This document shows, in pieces, positions 1-9,387 of a stretch of 39,355 bases of DNA. The position numbers and the translations under genes are program-made. This stretch comes from Bremerella cremea (GTDB lineage Bacteria > Planctomycetota > Planctomycetia > Pirellulales > Pirellulaceae), in the NCBI RefSeq assembly GCF_003335505.1, contig NZ_QPEX01000025.1:1-39355 (forward strand), read 5' to 3'. The notes beneath the pieces are model-generated. The model saw nothing but the letters and a program-made list of their open reading frames with translations. It was not told the DNA's origin and ran no database searches. Each line of letters begins with the position of its first letter. Position 1 is the stretch's first letter.

Positions 1-847
1 GCATTCTTGAAGTGGAGGCCGCATCATCCCGGGCAAGATGCCCGGGGCACACACAGAGAGAGTGTGCCTTGTTCGGCCGCATGGTATCCCCGATTGGTTT
101 CTACGATTGTTTGCCGTAATGAACCACGAATAAAGAGCAAGCCAGATATCAAATCTGTGTGCCCCGGGCATCCTGCCCGTGTTTCGTCGTTTGACTGCCC
201 AAATGGATCAAGCCCATCAGTCAGGTTGCTTTCTGCTGGACGAATCCTTGAATGCATGGCCAAGTTCAGTTTGGTGTGGGTATTCTTGAAGTGGAGGCCG
301 TATCGTCCCGGGCAAGATGCCCGGGGCACACAGAGTGGGAGCTTGGTTCGTTTAACCATGGTTTGACTACGTTTTAGCCGCAGAATGGCAGGGGGCTGCA
401 ATTAACCATGAAAGGCAAAAAGCAAACCTGATCAATCGATTCCCCTTCTGTGTGGCACGGGCATCCTGCCCGTGTTTCGACGTTTGACTGCCCCCATGGA
501 TCAAGCCCATCAGCCAGATTGCTCTCTGCTGGACGAATCCTTGAATACATCGTCGAGTTCAATTTAGTGTGGGCATCCTTGAAGTGGAGGCCGTATCATC
601 CCGGGCAAGATGCCCGGGGCACACAGAGTGGGAGTGTGCCTTGTTCGGCCGAATGGTATCCCCGATTGGCTTCTACGATTGTTAGCCGTAATGAACCACG
701 AATAAAGAGCAAGCCAGATATCAAATCTGTGTGCCCCGGGCATCCTGCCCGTGTTTCGTCGTTTGACTGCCCAAATGGATCAAGCCCATCAGCCAGGTTG
801 CTTTCTGCTGGACGAATCCTTGAATGAATGGGCAAGTTCAGTTTAGT
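1..847. repeat. Three diverged tandem copies of a ~285-bp non-coding unit
   Basis: Units begin near 1, 280 and 573, each opening with a TTGAAGTGGAGGCCG-like phrase. Each contains the CCCGGGCAAGATGCCCGGGG core (28-52, 307-331, 600-624) and, further on, an inverted partner (157-181, 450-474, 729-753). Each unit ends with a TTTCTGCTGGACGAATCCTTGAA-type phrase. Units 1 and 3 are nearly identical; the middle of unit 2 (about 340-445) is different sequence. Short ORFs on both strands here follow the repeat and show no protein signature. The same core recurs at 19750 and 36338. The left edge may be cut by the window. Confidence 0.85.
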
Positions 848-1169
848 GATGGCCTGCAACATCTTGGCATGTTGCCTGGGAGGCACGATTGGGAGGTGGT
901 TTATTTGGCTCCGAAGTCACCAAATGGGCAGGTCTGGCGAAATAGATGCAAGCAACCCAATAGAGGTATACGGGGAATTCTTTTCACCATAAAAGGAGGT
1001 TAGCCGCAGGAATTTCACCTTTACTTGATAGCGTGTGGCATCTAGAATAACACGAACCAACGCCATTTCTCCGCTAGTTTCCTGCCGCCCGGTGTGACTT
1101 GTCGCCCCGGGCGACAGGAATAGCGTTTCCCTCCTTAGCTTTTCCTTCCATTTTAAGAGGAGTGTGCGC
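848..1169. other. Intergenic leader upstream of the glucoamylase-like gene
   Basis: No convincing gene is present; an 84-codon minus-strand ORF (917-1171) has no recognisable signature. A short palindrome at 1100-1116 (TGTCGCC, 3-nt loop, GGCGACA) could fold in the leader RNA. A purine-rich ribosome binding site, AAGAGGAG, lies at 1155-1162. I could not identify a convincing promoter. Confidence 0.5.
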
Positions 1170-2519
1170 ATGAAGCGTCGTGCTTTCCTCGCGGGTGGGC
1201 TCTCATTGCCTTGGGCGTTGAATGGGTTTCTCTCGCGATCTGCCTATTCGGCTGATCCGTCTGCCAGTGACGTAAATGAAGCAGACATTGCCCTGCTCCG
1301 TGATATGCAGCAGCGCTGTTACCGCTACTTTCTGGAAGCCGTCGAACCGACCACCCAGTTTGTGGCAGACCGTGCCGCAGCTGACGGAACCGGCCATAGC
1401 GCGTATGCCAGTAGCGCGGCATGTGGTTTTGGCTTGGCCGCGCACGCCGTGGCGGCCAAGTACCATTGGATTCCGCGCGAACAGATCCAACAGCGCGTCC
1501 AGCGAATGCTCCGGTCGTTGGTGGAAGTTGCCGCGCACGAGAAAGGCTTTCTCTATCACTTTTTCGATACCCGTTCCGGTGCCCGCGCGCTGCAGTCGGA
1601 AGCTTCGACGATCGATACGGCTTTGCTGCTGGCAGGGGCGATGACCGCTTCGGTGGCGTTTTCAGACGATTCTGAAATCACTTCGCTGGCCGATCAACTC
1701 TACGAGCGGATCGATTGGAATTGGATGCTGGCCGACAGCGGCTGCCTGCACATGGGGTACCGCCCCGAGCAAGGCGTGCTGCCGTATCAATGGGATCAAT
1801 TCAGCGAACATTTGATACTCACGCTGCTGGCCATCGGCGCGCCGAGCAACCCGATTCCTGCTTCCTCGTGGAAAGCCTGGCGGCGCGAACCGATGTTGAA
1901 CTACCGAGGTTACCACTACCTCAGCTATCCCCCGTTGTTCGTCCACCAATACCCGGGCGCGTTCTTCAACTTTCAGCAATATGTCTCGCCACAAGGGCGG
2001 AACTACTGGGAGAACACCATCGCCGCGCACCATGCCCAGCTTGCCTTTCAGATCGAGCTGGCCCAGAAGTATCCCGAGCAGTTTGGCCACTACGGCCCTG
2101 ACTTGTGGGGCCTGACCAGCAGTGACAGTGCCCAGGGCTATCGCGATTGGGGCGGACCTTACCGTCCTGGGCGAGTTGAGCCAGACCGAGGCATCGACGG
2201 TACGGTGGTGCCCAGCGCGGCCGCTGGCGGGCTGGCCGCCGTTCCGGAAACCGCCCTGCGGACGCTGAACTATCAGAAGGCCAATTTCGGCAAGCAAATT
2301 TACGGACGGTATGGTTTTGTCAACGCCTTCAATCCCAGCACCGGCTGGGTCGATCGGGATGTGATCGGGATCGATACCGGTATTTCGCTGCTGATGGCCG
2401 AGAACCTCTTAACCGGCGACGTCTGGAACCTCTTCATGCAGCATCCGGCCGCCACCCGAGCGTTAAAACTTGCTGGCTTTACCCCGGTCGGTTCGTCTTT
2501 GCTGACGAGCAATCCGTAA
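1170..2519 (+). CDS. Tat-exported glucoamylase-family protein (PF10091-like)
   Basis: This 449-residue protein begins with a twin-arginine signal (MKRRAFLAGG, hydrophobic stretch, cleavage probably after the SAYSA region), so it should be exported folded. The rest is an alpha-helical domain resembling the Glycoamylase family (COG5368/PF10091): an HMGYRPEQG segment near residues 190-200, followed by PYQWDQFSEHLILTLLAIG and an SSWKAWRR segment. Members are thought to act on glucans or other oligosaccharides, but the substrate here cannot be read from sequence. The ATG at 1170 is preferred over the in-frame GTG at 1164 because AAGAGGAG (1155-1162) is well spaced only for the ATG. The gene appears monocistronic; fbp follows after 189 bp. 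Confidence 0.82.
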   Translation: MKRRAFLAGGLSLPWALNGFLSRSAYSADPSASDVNEADIALLRDMQQRCYRYFLEAVEPTTQFVADRAAADGTGHSAYASSAACGFGLAAHAVAAKYHWIPREQIQQRVQRMLRSLVEVAAHEKGFLYHFFDTRSGARALQSEASTIDTALLLAGAMTASVAFSDDSEITSLADQLYERIDWNWMLADSGCLHMGYRPEQGVLPYQWDQFSEHLILTLLAIGAPSNPIPASSWKAWRREPMLNYRGYHYLSYPPLFVHQYPGAFFNFQQYVSPQGRNYWENTIAAHHAQLAFQIELAQKYPEQFGHYGPDLWGLTSSDSAQGYRDWGGPYRPGRVEPDRGIDGTVVPSAAAGGLAAVPETALRTLNYQKANFGKQIYGRYGFVNAFNPSTGWVDRDVIGIDTGISLLMAENLLTGDVWNLFMQHPAATRALKLAGFTPVGSSLLTSNP

Positions 2520-2708
2520 TCGCTTCGTACCGTAGCCGCATCCCCATCCTTTCCTGAACGAAGCCGGTTTGTACCGCAGAGCGAATCTTCGTAAACTGCT
2601 CGCATCGTTTCGCGTGAAACTCCTTCTAACCGACCTAGTGGGTCGCGGAAACGTCCCCCACAAAGTCGTCGGCAAACCCCTAGAATTCCAGCAAGCCAAA
2701 GTATTCCT

Positions 2709-4670
2709 GTGCAAACCACGTCGCATTCGTTCAAGCGGGCCGAAGCCGATCTTTCCTTAATTGAACTGCTGGCGCTGCAGTTTCCCAACATCGATGCGGC
2801 CATCGCCGAATCGGCGCGGCTGGCAGCGGTGCAAACGTTACCCAAAGGTGTGGTCCACGTCATCAGCGACATCCATGGCGAAGATAAAAAGCTGCAGCAC
2901 GTCATCAACAACGCCTCTGGCACGCTGCGGCCATTGGTCGAAGAGATGTTCGCCGAAACCATGTCGCCGACCGAGCAGGAAGAGTTCCTGACGTTGATCT
3001 TTTACCCGGCCGAAGTCACCCAGCGCGTGGGGGAAACGGTCACCGAACCAGCAGCAATACGGGCCTACGCCGAGCGGATGTTGATGCCGCAGTTGGAACT
3101 GTTGCGGTTCCTCGTTTCCAACTTCAGCTTACGTCTGGCCACGAATGTCTTTCCGGCCGAGTATCGCGAGCTGCTGCTGGAAATGATGCACGCCCCTTCC
3201 ACCGAACGAGGCCCGGCATTCATCGGCGCCATCTTAGACGAACTCGTCCGCCGCGATAAAGCATTGCACCTGATCCATCTGTTGGGGCGGCTTATCCGGA
3301 ACCTGGCCGTCGACGAACTGATCATCGCAGGCGACCTATGGGATCGCGGGCCGCGCGGTGACCGCGTGATGGACTACCTCCGTTTGCAGCCGAACGTCGA
3401 GTTCATTTGGGGCAATCACGACGTCCTGTGGCTGGCCGCCTCGCTCGGGCACGAAGCAGCGATCTGCACGGTGCTGCGGATCTCGCTCCGCTACCGCCGC
3501 ATTGGCCAGCTCGACGAAGGGTACAGCGTTCCGCTTACCCCGCTCGAACACCTGGCCCGCACGGTTTACGCCGATGATCCCGCCCAGCGTTTCATGCCCA
3601 AAGGGGAAGGCATGCGGCCGCGCGAAGTGGTGGCCCGCATGCAAAAGGCGATTGCCATCATGCAGTTCAAGCTGGAAGGGAAGCTGATCGAGCGGAACCC
3701 GCAGTGGCATCTCGATCACCGCCGCTTGATGCACCGCATCAACCACGCCGAGGGCACCATCGAAATCGACGGCAAGGTCTACCCGCTGCTCGATACCCAC
3801 TTTCCGACCGTCGACCCGGAGAACCCTTACGAACTGTCGCCCGAAGAAAAGACCTGCTTGGCCGCCCTGCAGCACTCGTTTCTCAACAGCCAGAAAATGC
3901 GGGAACAGATGCGATTTTTAGTGGGGCACGGCTCGATGTATTTGAACCGGGATGAATGCCTGATCTTCCATGGCTGCGTCCCGACCGATATCGAAGGCAA
4001 CTTCCTGCCGCTGGAAATCGACGGCCAGTCACTCTCCGGACGCGCGATGTTCGAGGAAATCGAAAAGGTGGTCCGCCGCGCGGTCATCGAGGCGGAACCG
4101 GAGGACGTCGACTTTTTGTGGTACCTGTGGAGCGGACCTCGGTCCCCTTTGTTCGGCAAAGACCGCATCGCCACGCTCGAGCGTGACTTAATCGCCGACA
4201 AAGCTTCGCATCACGAATCGAAGGACGCTTACTTCTCGCTGATCCATGAAGTTGATTTCTGCGACAAGGTGCTGGCCGAATTCGGCATGGACCCGGATGG
4301 CGGTTTGATTGTCAACGGCCACGTTCCGGTAAAGGTCGAAGCAGGCGAGTCGCCGTTGAAACGAAGCGGCAAAGCGATCACGATTGACGGAGCGTTTTCC
4401 GAAGCATACGGCGATTACGGCTACACGCTGGTGCTGGAACCAGGCCGCATCGTGCTGGCTCAGCACAGCCACTTCGAATCGGTCGACGCGGCCATTCGCG
4501 ACGGAGTCGATATTATCCCGCAAGTGCAAAACATCCGTGTCTTCGATCCTCCCCGTCAAACCCGCGATACCGAACGAGGCCAGCGGATCGGTTATCGCAT
4601 TGAAATGCTAGAACGTCTCATCGAAGCCTACCAAACCAACCGCCTGCACGAACGGCCAATGAACCAATGA
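2709..4670 (+). CDS. fbp: Fructose-1,6-bisphosphatase, class III
   Basis: A 653-residue cytoplasmic enzyme expected to hydrolyse fructose-1,6-bisphosphate to fructose-6-phosphate in gluconeogenesis. Its length fits the class III family (Bacillus type, about 640-670 residues). Metallophosphatase-type motifs are visible: ISDIHGE near residue 52, AGDLWDRGPRGD near 207, WGNHD near 234, and a late NGHVPVK block near 536. Family phrases such as YLWSGPRSPLFGKDR and TIDGAFSEAYGDYGYTL are also present. The start is a GTG; no ATG lies nearby and the ribosome site is weak, so the exact start is less certain than the identity. It stands alone between the exported glucoamylase-like gene and a convergent AraC-type gene 23 bp downstream. 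Confidence 0.93.
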   Translation: MQTTSHSFKRAEADLSLIELLALQFPNIDAAIAESARLAAVQTLPKGVVHVISDIHGEDKKLQHVINNASGTLRPLVEEMFAETMSPTEQEEFLTLIFYPAEVTQRVGETVTEPAAIRAYAERMLMPQLELLRFLVSNFSLRLATNVFPAEYRELLLEMMHAPSTERGPAFIGAILDELVRRDKALHLIHLLGRLIRNLAVDELIIAGDLWDRGPRGDRVMDYLRLQPNVEFIWGNHDVLWLAASLGHEAAICTVLRISLRYRRIGQLDEGYSVPLTPLEHLARTVYADDPAQRFMPKGEGMRPREVVARMQKAIAIMQFKLEGKLIERNPQWHLDHRRLMHRINHAEGTIEIDGKVYPLLDTHFPTVDPENPYELSPEEKTCLAALQHSFLNSQKMREQMRFLVGHGSMYLNRDECLIFHGCVPTDIEGNFLPLEIDGQSLSGRAMFEEIEKVVRRAVIEAEPEDVDFLWYLWSGPRSPLFGKDRIATLERDLIADKASHHESKDAYFSLIHEVDFCDKVLAEFGMDPDGGLIVNGHVPVKVEAGESPLKRSGKAITIDGAFSEAYGDYGYTLVLEPGRIVLAQHSHFESVDAAIRDGVDIIPQVQNIRVFDPPRQTRDTERGQRIGYRIEMLERLIEAYQTNRLHERPMNQ

Positions 4671-4693
4671 CCGGTTACAATTGTCTTTCGTAA

Positions 4694-5632
4694 CTAGCAG
4701 CGATCGCGAAACACGGCCGGTGAGACGCCGGTTACTTGGCGGAAGTGTTTGCTCATGTGAGATTGATCGACAAAGCCACAGCTTGCGGCAATCTCTTGCA
4801 GCGGCAGTTCGGGGCCATGTTGGCGAATCAGATTTTGAGCCTGTTCGATCCGTAGTTCGAGCAGGAACGTGTGCGGCGACTTTCCTGTCGACGCGCGGAA
4901 CGCCCTGGTAAATTGCGAGCGACTGACATGCGCGACCGCTGCCAGTTCATCGAGCTGGATCTTACGTGACAAGTTCGCGTGCATGTAGTCGATCACGCCT
5001 GGCAACGAGGCCAGCTTCTCGCTGGGGCGGGGCCGCAGCTTGGTGGATGAGCTTTGCGAAAGGGCAAGCATCTGGCCAACGACCCCCAGAAACATTCCTT
5101 CGAGAAGCAGTTCCTTGCCAAGCACATCAGTGGAGGTGATCGCCCACAGCTGTTTGATCATCAGCTGAATACGTGCGTCTTGAAAAGATTGCTGATGCAG
5201 ATCATCCAAGCAGACGGAACTCCCTTCCAAAATATCGTTGGTCTGGTGTCGGAAGACGTCGTCGGAAAAGGACACGATCAGCGATTCAAAGGGGCCTCTG
5301 CCGTTGCAACGGTTTTCTGAATTCGGCGGTGCCACGACAATCTCGCCAATCCGATTGGGACGGCGAAAGCGACCATGCCCGAAATCGAGATCGAGCGACT
5401 CGCGGCTGCGGCTGTTGACCACCAACGAGATGTAGTAGTCCGACATGGGAGGATCGGTAAATGCCTGAGTGAAGCGGGCCCGCGTGACTCGGAATTTTTG
5501 ACAGTCACGAATTTCGTGATCGGTCATGTTCCGCTGCGCATCGGCGGTGTCGGTCCACTCGGCGAAGCTCGACCATCTTGGGGACGCCGAGACCGGCATC
5601 GAATTGGCAATGGTTTTGGCGTGGTCAGACAT
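4694..5632 (-). CDS. AraC/XylS family transcriptional regulator
   Basis: This protein of 312 residues ends in a canonical AraC DNA-binding domain of about 100 residues. It has two helix-turn-helix motifs: one around LDELAAVAHVSRSQFTRAFR and one around LQEIAASCGFVDQSHMSKHF, followed by the family phrase VTGVSPAVFR. The N-terminal ~200 residues look like a cupin-type effector domain (segments such as IVVAPPNSE) of unknown ligand. I chose the ATG at 5632. A GTG at 5662 would extend it by 10 residues but lies in an inverted repeat and lacks a good ribosome site. It is convergent with fbp and faces away from the first DUF1559 gene across a 415-bp gap. The regulated genes are unknown. Confidence 0.9.
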   Translation of the reverse strand: MSDHAKTIANSMPVSASPRWSSFAEWTDTADAQRNMTDHEIRDCQKFRVTRARFTQAFTDPPMSDYYISLVVNSRSRESLDLDFGHGRFRRPNRIGEIVVAPPNSENRCNGRGPFESLIVSFSDDVFRHQTNDILEGSSVCLDDLHQQSFQDARIQLMIKQLWAITSTDVLGKELLLEGMFLGVVGQMLALSQSSSTKLRPRPSEKLASLPGVIDYMHANLSRKIQLDELAAVAHVSRSQFTRAFRASTGKSPHTFLLELRIEQAQNLIRQHGPELPLQEIAASCGFVDQSHMSKHFRQVTGVSPAVFRDRC

Positions 5633-5644
5633 TGTTAAATCGTA

Positions 5645-5663
5645 GGTGGTGTTGTTTACCACC
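5645..5663. promoter_or_regulatory. Perfect inverted repeat at the AraC gene start
   Basis: GGTGGT (5645-5650), a 7-nt spacer, then ACCACC (5658-5663), just upstream of the preferred AraC start at 5632. It could be an operator for autoregulation or a leader hairpin. The arms are only 6 bp, so chance is possible. Confidence 0.3.
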
Positions 5664-6077
5664 AGAAGGGTGCCCGGGAATGGCCAGAAGATCGGCAGCA
5701 GGAGTGCTCTTGCTTACGATGAAGTCAACCTCCACTAACTGTGCTTAATCTTAAAGCAGAAATTATAGGAAAATTGATTACCTCGATAGAGGAACTCATG
5801 CGCCGAATCTACCTATTTGAATCGATCAGTTGACCCGAAATTACCGGAAAACAGGACTTTTCCTTGGACATAACGTTCCTTTCTACAAGCAATTAACGCG
5901 CCAATCTATTGTCTGTCAATCACTTAAGAAGTTCTGCGGAGTTCCGCAACTGTCTGAACGCCTCATCGCTGCTGGAATGGACTTTGCGTTACGGCACAAG
6001 CGTCAGCGGCGACTACTGGCTGACGGCCTAGTCGACCCTAACACGATATCCTCCTTCCTAATTTCTCTGAGGGCACG
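5663..6077. other. Divergent intergenic region, AraC gene / DUF1559 module 1
   Basis: About 415 bp between divergently transcribed genes. It must hold promoters for both, but I could not name -10/-35 pairs with confidence. An 83-codon plus-strand ORF (5830-6081) has no signal, motif or good start and overlaps the DUF1559 start; I regard it as non-coding. A GAGGG ribosome site just before 6078 supports the downstream start. Confidence 0.45.
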
Positions 6078-7109
6078 ATGACAGACAAAAGAACCGGTTT
6101 CACCTTAGTCGAACTGCTGGTCGTGATTGCGATCATTGGGGTGTTGGTTGCCTTGCTTTTGCCGGCGGTGCAGCAAGCACGCGAGGCCGCGCGGCGGATG
6201 AGCTGCAGCAACAACATGAAACAGCTTGGCCTGGCCGTTCATAATTACCACGATACCTATGGCGTGTTTCCCAACGCCTCGATCGATCAAGAGTGTGGTA
6301 TCACGCGTGGCAACTATCAGTCGGCCCCATTCCCCGGGGGCGGGACATCGCAATGGTCGTGGGGCACAACCTTGCTTCCATTCATTGAAATGGGCAATGT
6401 TTACGATTCCCTGCAGCCAGGACGCAAACGCCTGGCCGATCAACTCGACGATCCGACGGCCCTAACCGTTATGCAGCAGCGCTACGCTCAGTTTCGCTGC
6501 CCCTCGGATACCGCGCCAGACACCAACGTGAATCGGACGCTCAAGAGCCGGAGCGGTAAGGAAACAGAGACCTCCGTTTCTAACTACATCGCGGCGAATT
6601 GTTCTTTCGACTCGAGCCTTTTCCGGGGTGATGTCGCCACGAACGTCGACTGGCCCAACGGTGTCTTTAACTATGGATTGTATGCCAACGGGGCGATGCC
6701 TTCGCACGGCGCGAACCGCACGGCTGAAATTACCGATGGTCTTTCGAATTCGGCTTTGCTCAGCGAACGGAATTGGACCATCAGCCATCCGGCGTCCAGT
6801 GCTACATTGATTCCGACCAATGCCGGCACCCTGTTTGGGAACAATGTCTCTTCCAGTTCCTACGGCCTGAGAAACGAAATGACACAAGTCGTGTTTGGGG
6901 CCAGTTACGGTGTCAACGATCCCATTTATGGCCAATACGGAGGCGTAAGCAGCAATCATCCTGGCGGCGTCATGATGACCCTGTGCGATGGTTCGGTTCG
7001 TTTCATCCCGGAAACAATCGACTTGACCACCGGTGATCTGAATTTCGTCAACAGCACCTACGAGCAACTCGTGGCGGTCAACGATGGTCAGGTAATGCGG
7101 GATTTCTAA
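6078..7109 (+). CDS. DUF1559 pseudopilin-like protein (module 1)
   Basis: A 343-residue protein with the planctomycete DUF1559 architecture. A short basic leader is followed by the type IV prepilin-like segment [17 protein letters not shown]. The invariant glycine-phenylalanine pair at the processing site and a glutamate five residues later are both present. Then comes the [15 protein letters not shown] stretch and a globular domain ending in the NHPGG...CDGSVRF motif typical of the family. By analogy with pseudopilins it would be processed by a prepilin peptidase and anchored in the cytoplasmic membrane. Its real role in planctomycetes is unknown; these genes occur in large paralogous sets. 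A lipoprotein gene follows 50 bp downstream, the arrangement seen in the modules at 26773 and 29563. Confidence 0.93.
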   Translation: MTDKRTGFTLVELLVVIAIIGVLVALLLPAVQQAREAARRMSCSNNMKQLGLAVHNYHDTYGVFPNASIDQECGITRGNYQSAPFPGGGTSQWSWGTTLLPFIEMGNVYDSLQPGRKRLADQLDDPTALTVMQQRYAQFRCPSDTAPDTNVNRTLKSRSGKETETSVSNYIAANCSFDSSLFRGDVATNVDWPNGVFNYGLYANGAMPSHGANRTAEITDGLSNSALLSERNWTISHPASSATLIPTNAGTLFGNNVSSSSYGLRNEMTQVVFGASYGVNDPIYGQYGGVSSNHPGGVMMTLCDGSVRFIPETIDLTTGDLNFVNSTYEQLVAVNDGQVMRDF

Positions 7110-7159
7110 ACCTAGCTCGCCTCGGTTTCTCGTTTTCAATCCCTCGGTCAGCTTCATCT

Positions 7160-7627
7160 ATGGAAATAAGTACCATGCCCTCCTTACTCCGATTTCAAAA
7201 TGGACTTGCGATCCTCGCATTGGGCATCTTGCCGATCGCAGCCGGATGTTCCCAGCCGCCGGTGAATCTTGGTTACGTCAGCGGTGTCATTACGGTCGAC
7301 GGAGAACCGCTCGATAAAGCTACGATCTCGTTTCGTCCCAAGGAAGGTGGGCGTCCCTCCTTTGGCCTGACCGATTCCAACGGCTACTATACGGTGTACC
7401 ACACCAGCAAGTTTCAAGGCGCGGAATTGGGGGAACACGAAATCAAGATCGACTTGATGCCCGATTCGTCGTACTACGCCAAAGAGACGCTTAAGCCGAA
7501 GATGGGCCCGATGCTAGGCGATGGCTCTGGCGTCCGGCTCCCCTCGGATATGGCTTCGCGCCAGGTCGAGGCAGGCTCGCAGGTCTATGACTTTGCCTTG
7601 ACCAAGTCGCAATTACCCAAGCGGTAA
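7160..7627 (+). CDS. Carboxypeptidase-regulatory-like lipoprotein (module 1)
   Basis: A 155-residue secreted lipoprotein. The hydrophobic signal ends in a lipobox, PIAAGC, whose cysteine would be lipidated. The body is a beta-sandwich of the carboxypeptidase regulatory / transthyretin-like type. Its phrases are GVITVDGEPLDKATISFRPKEGG, then DSNGYYTVYH, then a GEHEIKID strand and a terminal YDFALTK. Such proteins commonly follow DUF1559 genes in planctomycetes, suggesting a shared surface or periplasmic structure, but no function is established. A second in-frame ATG lies 15 bp downstream (7175) and could be the true start. A strong hairpin after the stop probably ends this two-gene unit. Confidence 0.88.
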   Translation: MEISTMPSLLRFQNGLAILALGILPIAAGCSQPPVNLGYVSGVITVDGEPLDKATISFRPKEGGRPSFGLTDSNGYYTVYHTSKFQGAELGEHEIKIDLMPDSSYYAKETLKPKMGPMLGDGSGVRLPSDMASRQVEAGSQVYDFALTKSQLPKR

Positions 7628-7658
7628 CATGCCAGGTCACGTTAGCCGCACGATTGTC

Positions 7659-7695
7659 TTGCCGCACGCCGCCATTGGGGACGGCGTGCGGCAAC
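7659..7695 (+). terminator. Hairpin terminator after module 1
   Basis: A perfect 13-bp stem, TTGCCGCACGCCG (7659-7671) and CGGCGTGCGGCAA (7683-7695), with an 11-nt loop, followed by a pyrimidine-rich run (CTTCCTTTCTTCCCCCTTT). The stem lies inside the extended ORF that opens at 7629, which argues for the later start at 7728 for the next gene. Confidence 0.75.
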
Positions 7696-7727
7696 TTCCT
7701 TTCTTCCCCCTTTCGATTGAGCGCTTA

Positions 7728-9233
7728 ATGCTTCCTTACTTCCGCAAGACACTAGTTGCCCTTGGTTTTTTGGCAACCCTACTGCTCGCGCATGTTTCCC
7801 GCGCCGAAGAGTCTACCTCGATCGCCTGGCGAACCAATTTTGCTGCCGCGAAAGCAGAAGCCAAAAAGGAAGGCAAATCGCTGTTCTTGTTCTTCACCGG
7901 TTCCGACTGGTGCGTGGTTTGTAAACGGCTGGAAGCGGCTGCGCTGCATGACGAACAATTTGTCAACGCAATCGAGCAATCGTTTATCCCGGTAATGCTC
8001 GATTTCCCAACCGGCTTCGAGCTGGAAGATGCGCTGGCTCAGCAGAACGAAGCGCTCAGCGAGAAGTACGACGTGCATGCTTTCCCCACGCTGCTGGCGA
8101 TTGATCTGGAAGGAAAGATCTTCGGACAAATCATCGGCTTTAACGGCGACAAACCAAAATTGTTAGCCGACATCCAGCAAATGAATGCCGCCGGAGAGGT
8201 CCTCGCCGCGATCACCCACAAGGGAGGCGTCGACGCCGTCGACGACCCGCAGCAACTTGCTGCTTTCCTCGATCATGTTCCCAACTCGGTCCTGGGGGCG
8301 CATTGGAACGGCCTCCTGCAACAGGCCCTCGTCAAGTCGGAACAATCCGATCCGGAACTGCACAAGACGCTGCTGCTTCGCCAATCGGCTATCGAAAAAC
8401 AGATGGCCGCTGACCTCGTTCAGCAGAAGATCGAACAGATGTTTCGCAGTGGTGTCTCTCCTGCAGAACAAATCAAAGTTCTCGAAACGATGCTGACCGA
8501 AGCGGAAGAGAACGACGAGATAAAGAAGTCGGTCTACCTTCAATACAGCGCGATGCTTTCCCATGCTGGCCGCCACGAAGAGTCCCTGACCTGGGCGCAG
8601 AAAGTCACAAACGCCCCTTGGGCTGGTCAACGCGAACGCTACTTGGGGCTCGACTTTCAGATCAAGCAGTTGTTCCGGTTGAACCGCATCGACGAAGGGA
8701 TGGCGTTGTTTCCCGAACTGTATCAGGCATCTTCAGGAGAAGCCGACACACCACGGGAAGCTTGGATTCCCGGCATGGCAGCGCAAGAGCTATTCTTCGC
8801 CGGTCGCTACCAGGAAGCGGCTGCCCAAACAGCCCTGGCCCTAGCCAAGTCGAAGCCTGATAGTAGCGATCAGGCTCGCATCTATTTCTTTGGCAGCGCC
8901 AGTCTCGCCGCACTTGCCACCGACTTCGAGCTACGCGGAGAATACCTGCTGGGGTTGGCAAACTACCAGCAAAACAACGCTCAGAAAGCACTACGCCAAG
9001 CAGAAGCAGCCGTCTGCTTCGCCGCAGCAGGAGCCCAACCCAAGGCCGAACAAACCCTGGCCAATATCGAACCACTCGACCCAGAAAAAACGCCGCCCGA
9101 AATCCAAAAGCAACTCGCTCAAATTCACAAAGCCATCCCAGGAACCCAAGTGGACGCGTTGAAATACTTAATGACCCTGCCAAACGCCCCACGTGAAAAA
9201 CTGAAGGAGCAGATCGAAGCCTTAGAAAACTAA
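7728..9233 (+). CDS. Exported thioredoxin-fold protein with helical-repeat C-terminus
   Basis: A protein of 501 residues. A Sec signal peptide (FRKTLVALGFLATLLLAHVSRA) is followed by a thioredoxin-like domain of the Thioredoxin_7 type at about residues 30-150. It has a redox CxxC (WCVVC, cysteines 62 and 65) and a cis-proline-like FPTLLAID segment. The remaining ~350 residues are helical with TPR-like spacing (repeated leucine/alanine helices). Likely role: periplasmic thiol-disulfide or disulfide-reductase-type activity with a protein-interaction tail; the partner is unknown. The ATG at 7728 is chosen over the one at 7629 because the upstream 33 codons overlap the terminator hairpin and break up the signal peptide. 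The 3' half is rich in CAA/AAA-type codons compared with the 5' half. Confidence 0.83.
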   Translation: MLPYFRKTLVALGFLATLLLAHVSRAEESTSIAWRTNFAAAKAEAKKEGKSLFLFFTGSDWCVVCKRLEAAALHDEQFVNAIEQSFIPVMLDFPTGFELEDALAQQNEALSEKYDVHAFPTLLAIDLEGKIFGQIIGFNGDKPKLLADIQQMNAAGEVLAAITHKGGVDAVDDPQQLAAFLDHVPNSVLGAHWNGLLQQALVKSEQSDPELHKTLLLRQSAIEKQMAADLVQQKIEQMFRSGVSPAEQIKVLETMLTEAEENDEIKKSVYLQYSAMLSHAGRHEESLTWAQKVTNAPWAGQRERYLGLDFQIKQLFRLNRIDEGMALFPELYQASSGEADTPREAWIPGMAAQELFFAGRYQEAAAQTALALAKSKPDSSDQARIYFFGSASLAALATDFELRGEYLLGLANYQQNNAQKALRQAEAAVCFAAAGAQPKAEQTLANIEPLDPEKTPPEIQKQLAQIHKAIPGTQVDALKYLMTLPNAPREKLKEQIEALEN

Positions 9234-9252
9234 GGAAGCCCGCACGATAACG

Positions 9253-9289
9253 CCACATGGCAGCGTGATGGTATCACGCTACCCTGTGG
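9253..9289 (+). terminator. Stem-loop after the thioredoxin-fold gene
   Basis: AGCGTGAT (9262-9269) pairs with ATCACGCT (9273-9280) around a 3-nt loop. Outer pairing of CCACA with TGTGG extends the stem. There is no U-tract, so it may be a Rho-type end, an RNA-stability hairpin or a small repeat rather than an intrinsic terminator. Confidence 0.45.
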
Positions 9290-9387
9290 GCATTGGCGGC
9301 ACACCACTTTAAGCGGCTGTTGCATCCCCCCAAGCAGGAGATTATTTTAGATAAACGATCTGCTATGGGAGCGGGTTTCTGCAATGG

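Noticed and set aside
7..827. Several 60-125-codon ORFs on both strands over the first 850 bp
   Set aside because: They translate the tandem repeat units, recur in register with them, and have no start signals or protein signature.
917..1171. 84-codon minus-strand ORF in the leader of the glucoamylase-like gene
   Set aside because: No motif, no ribosome site, and it runs across the plus-strand promoter/leader region; more likely chance.
5830..6081. 83-codon ORF just upstream of the first DUF1559 gene
   Set aside because: Overlaps the DUF1559 start, lacks a ribosome site and has no recognisable sequence; treated as leader DNA.
8662..9258. 198-codon minus-strand ORF opposite the thioredoxin-fold gene
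   Set aside because: Antisense shadow of an established coding gene; composition dominated by Arg/Leu/Gly as in other shadows.
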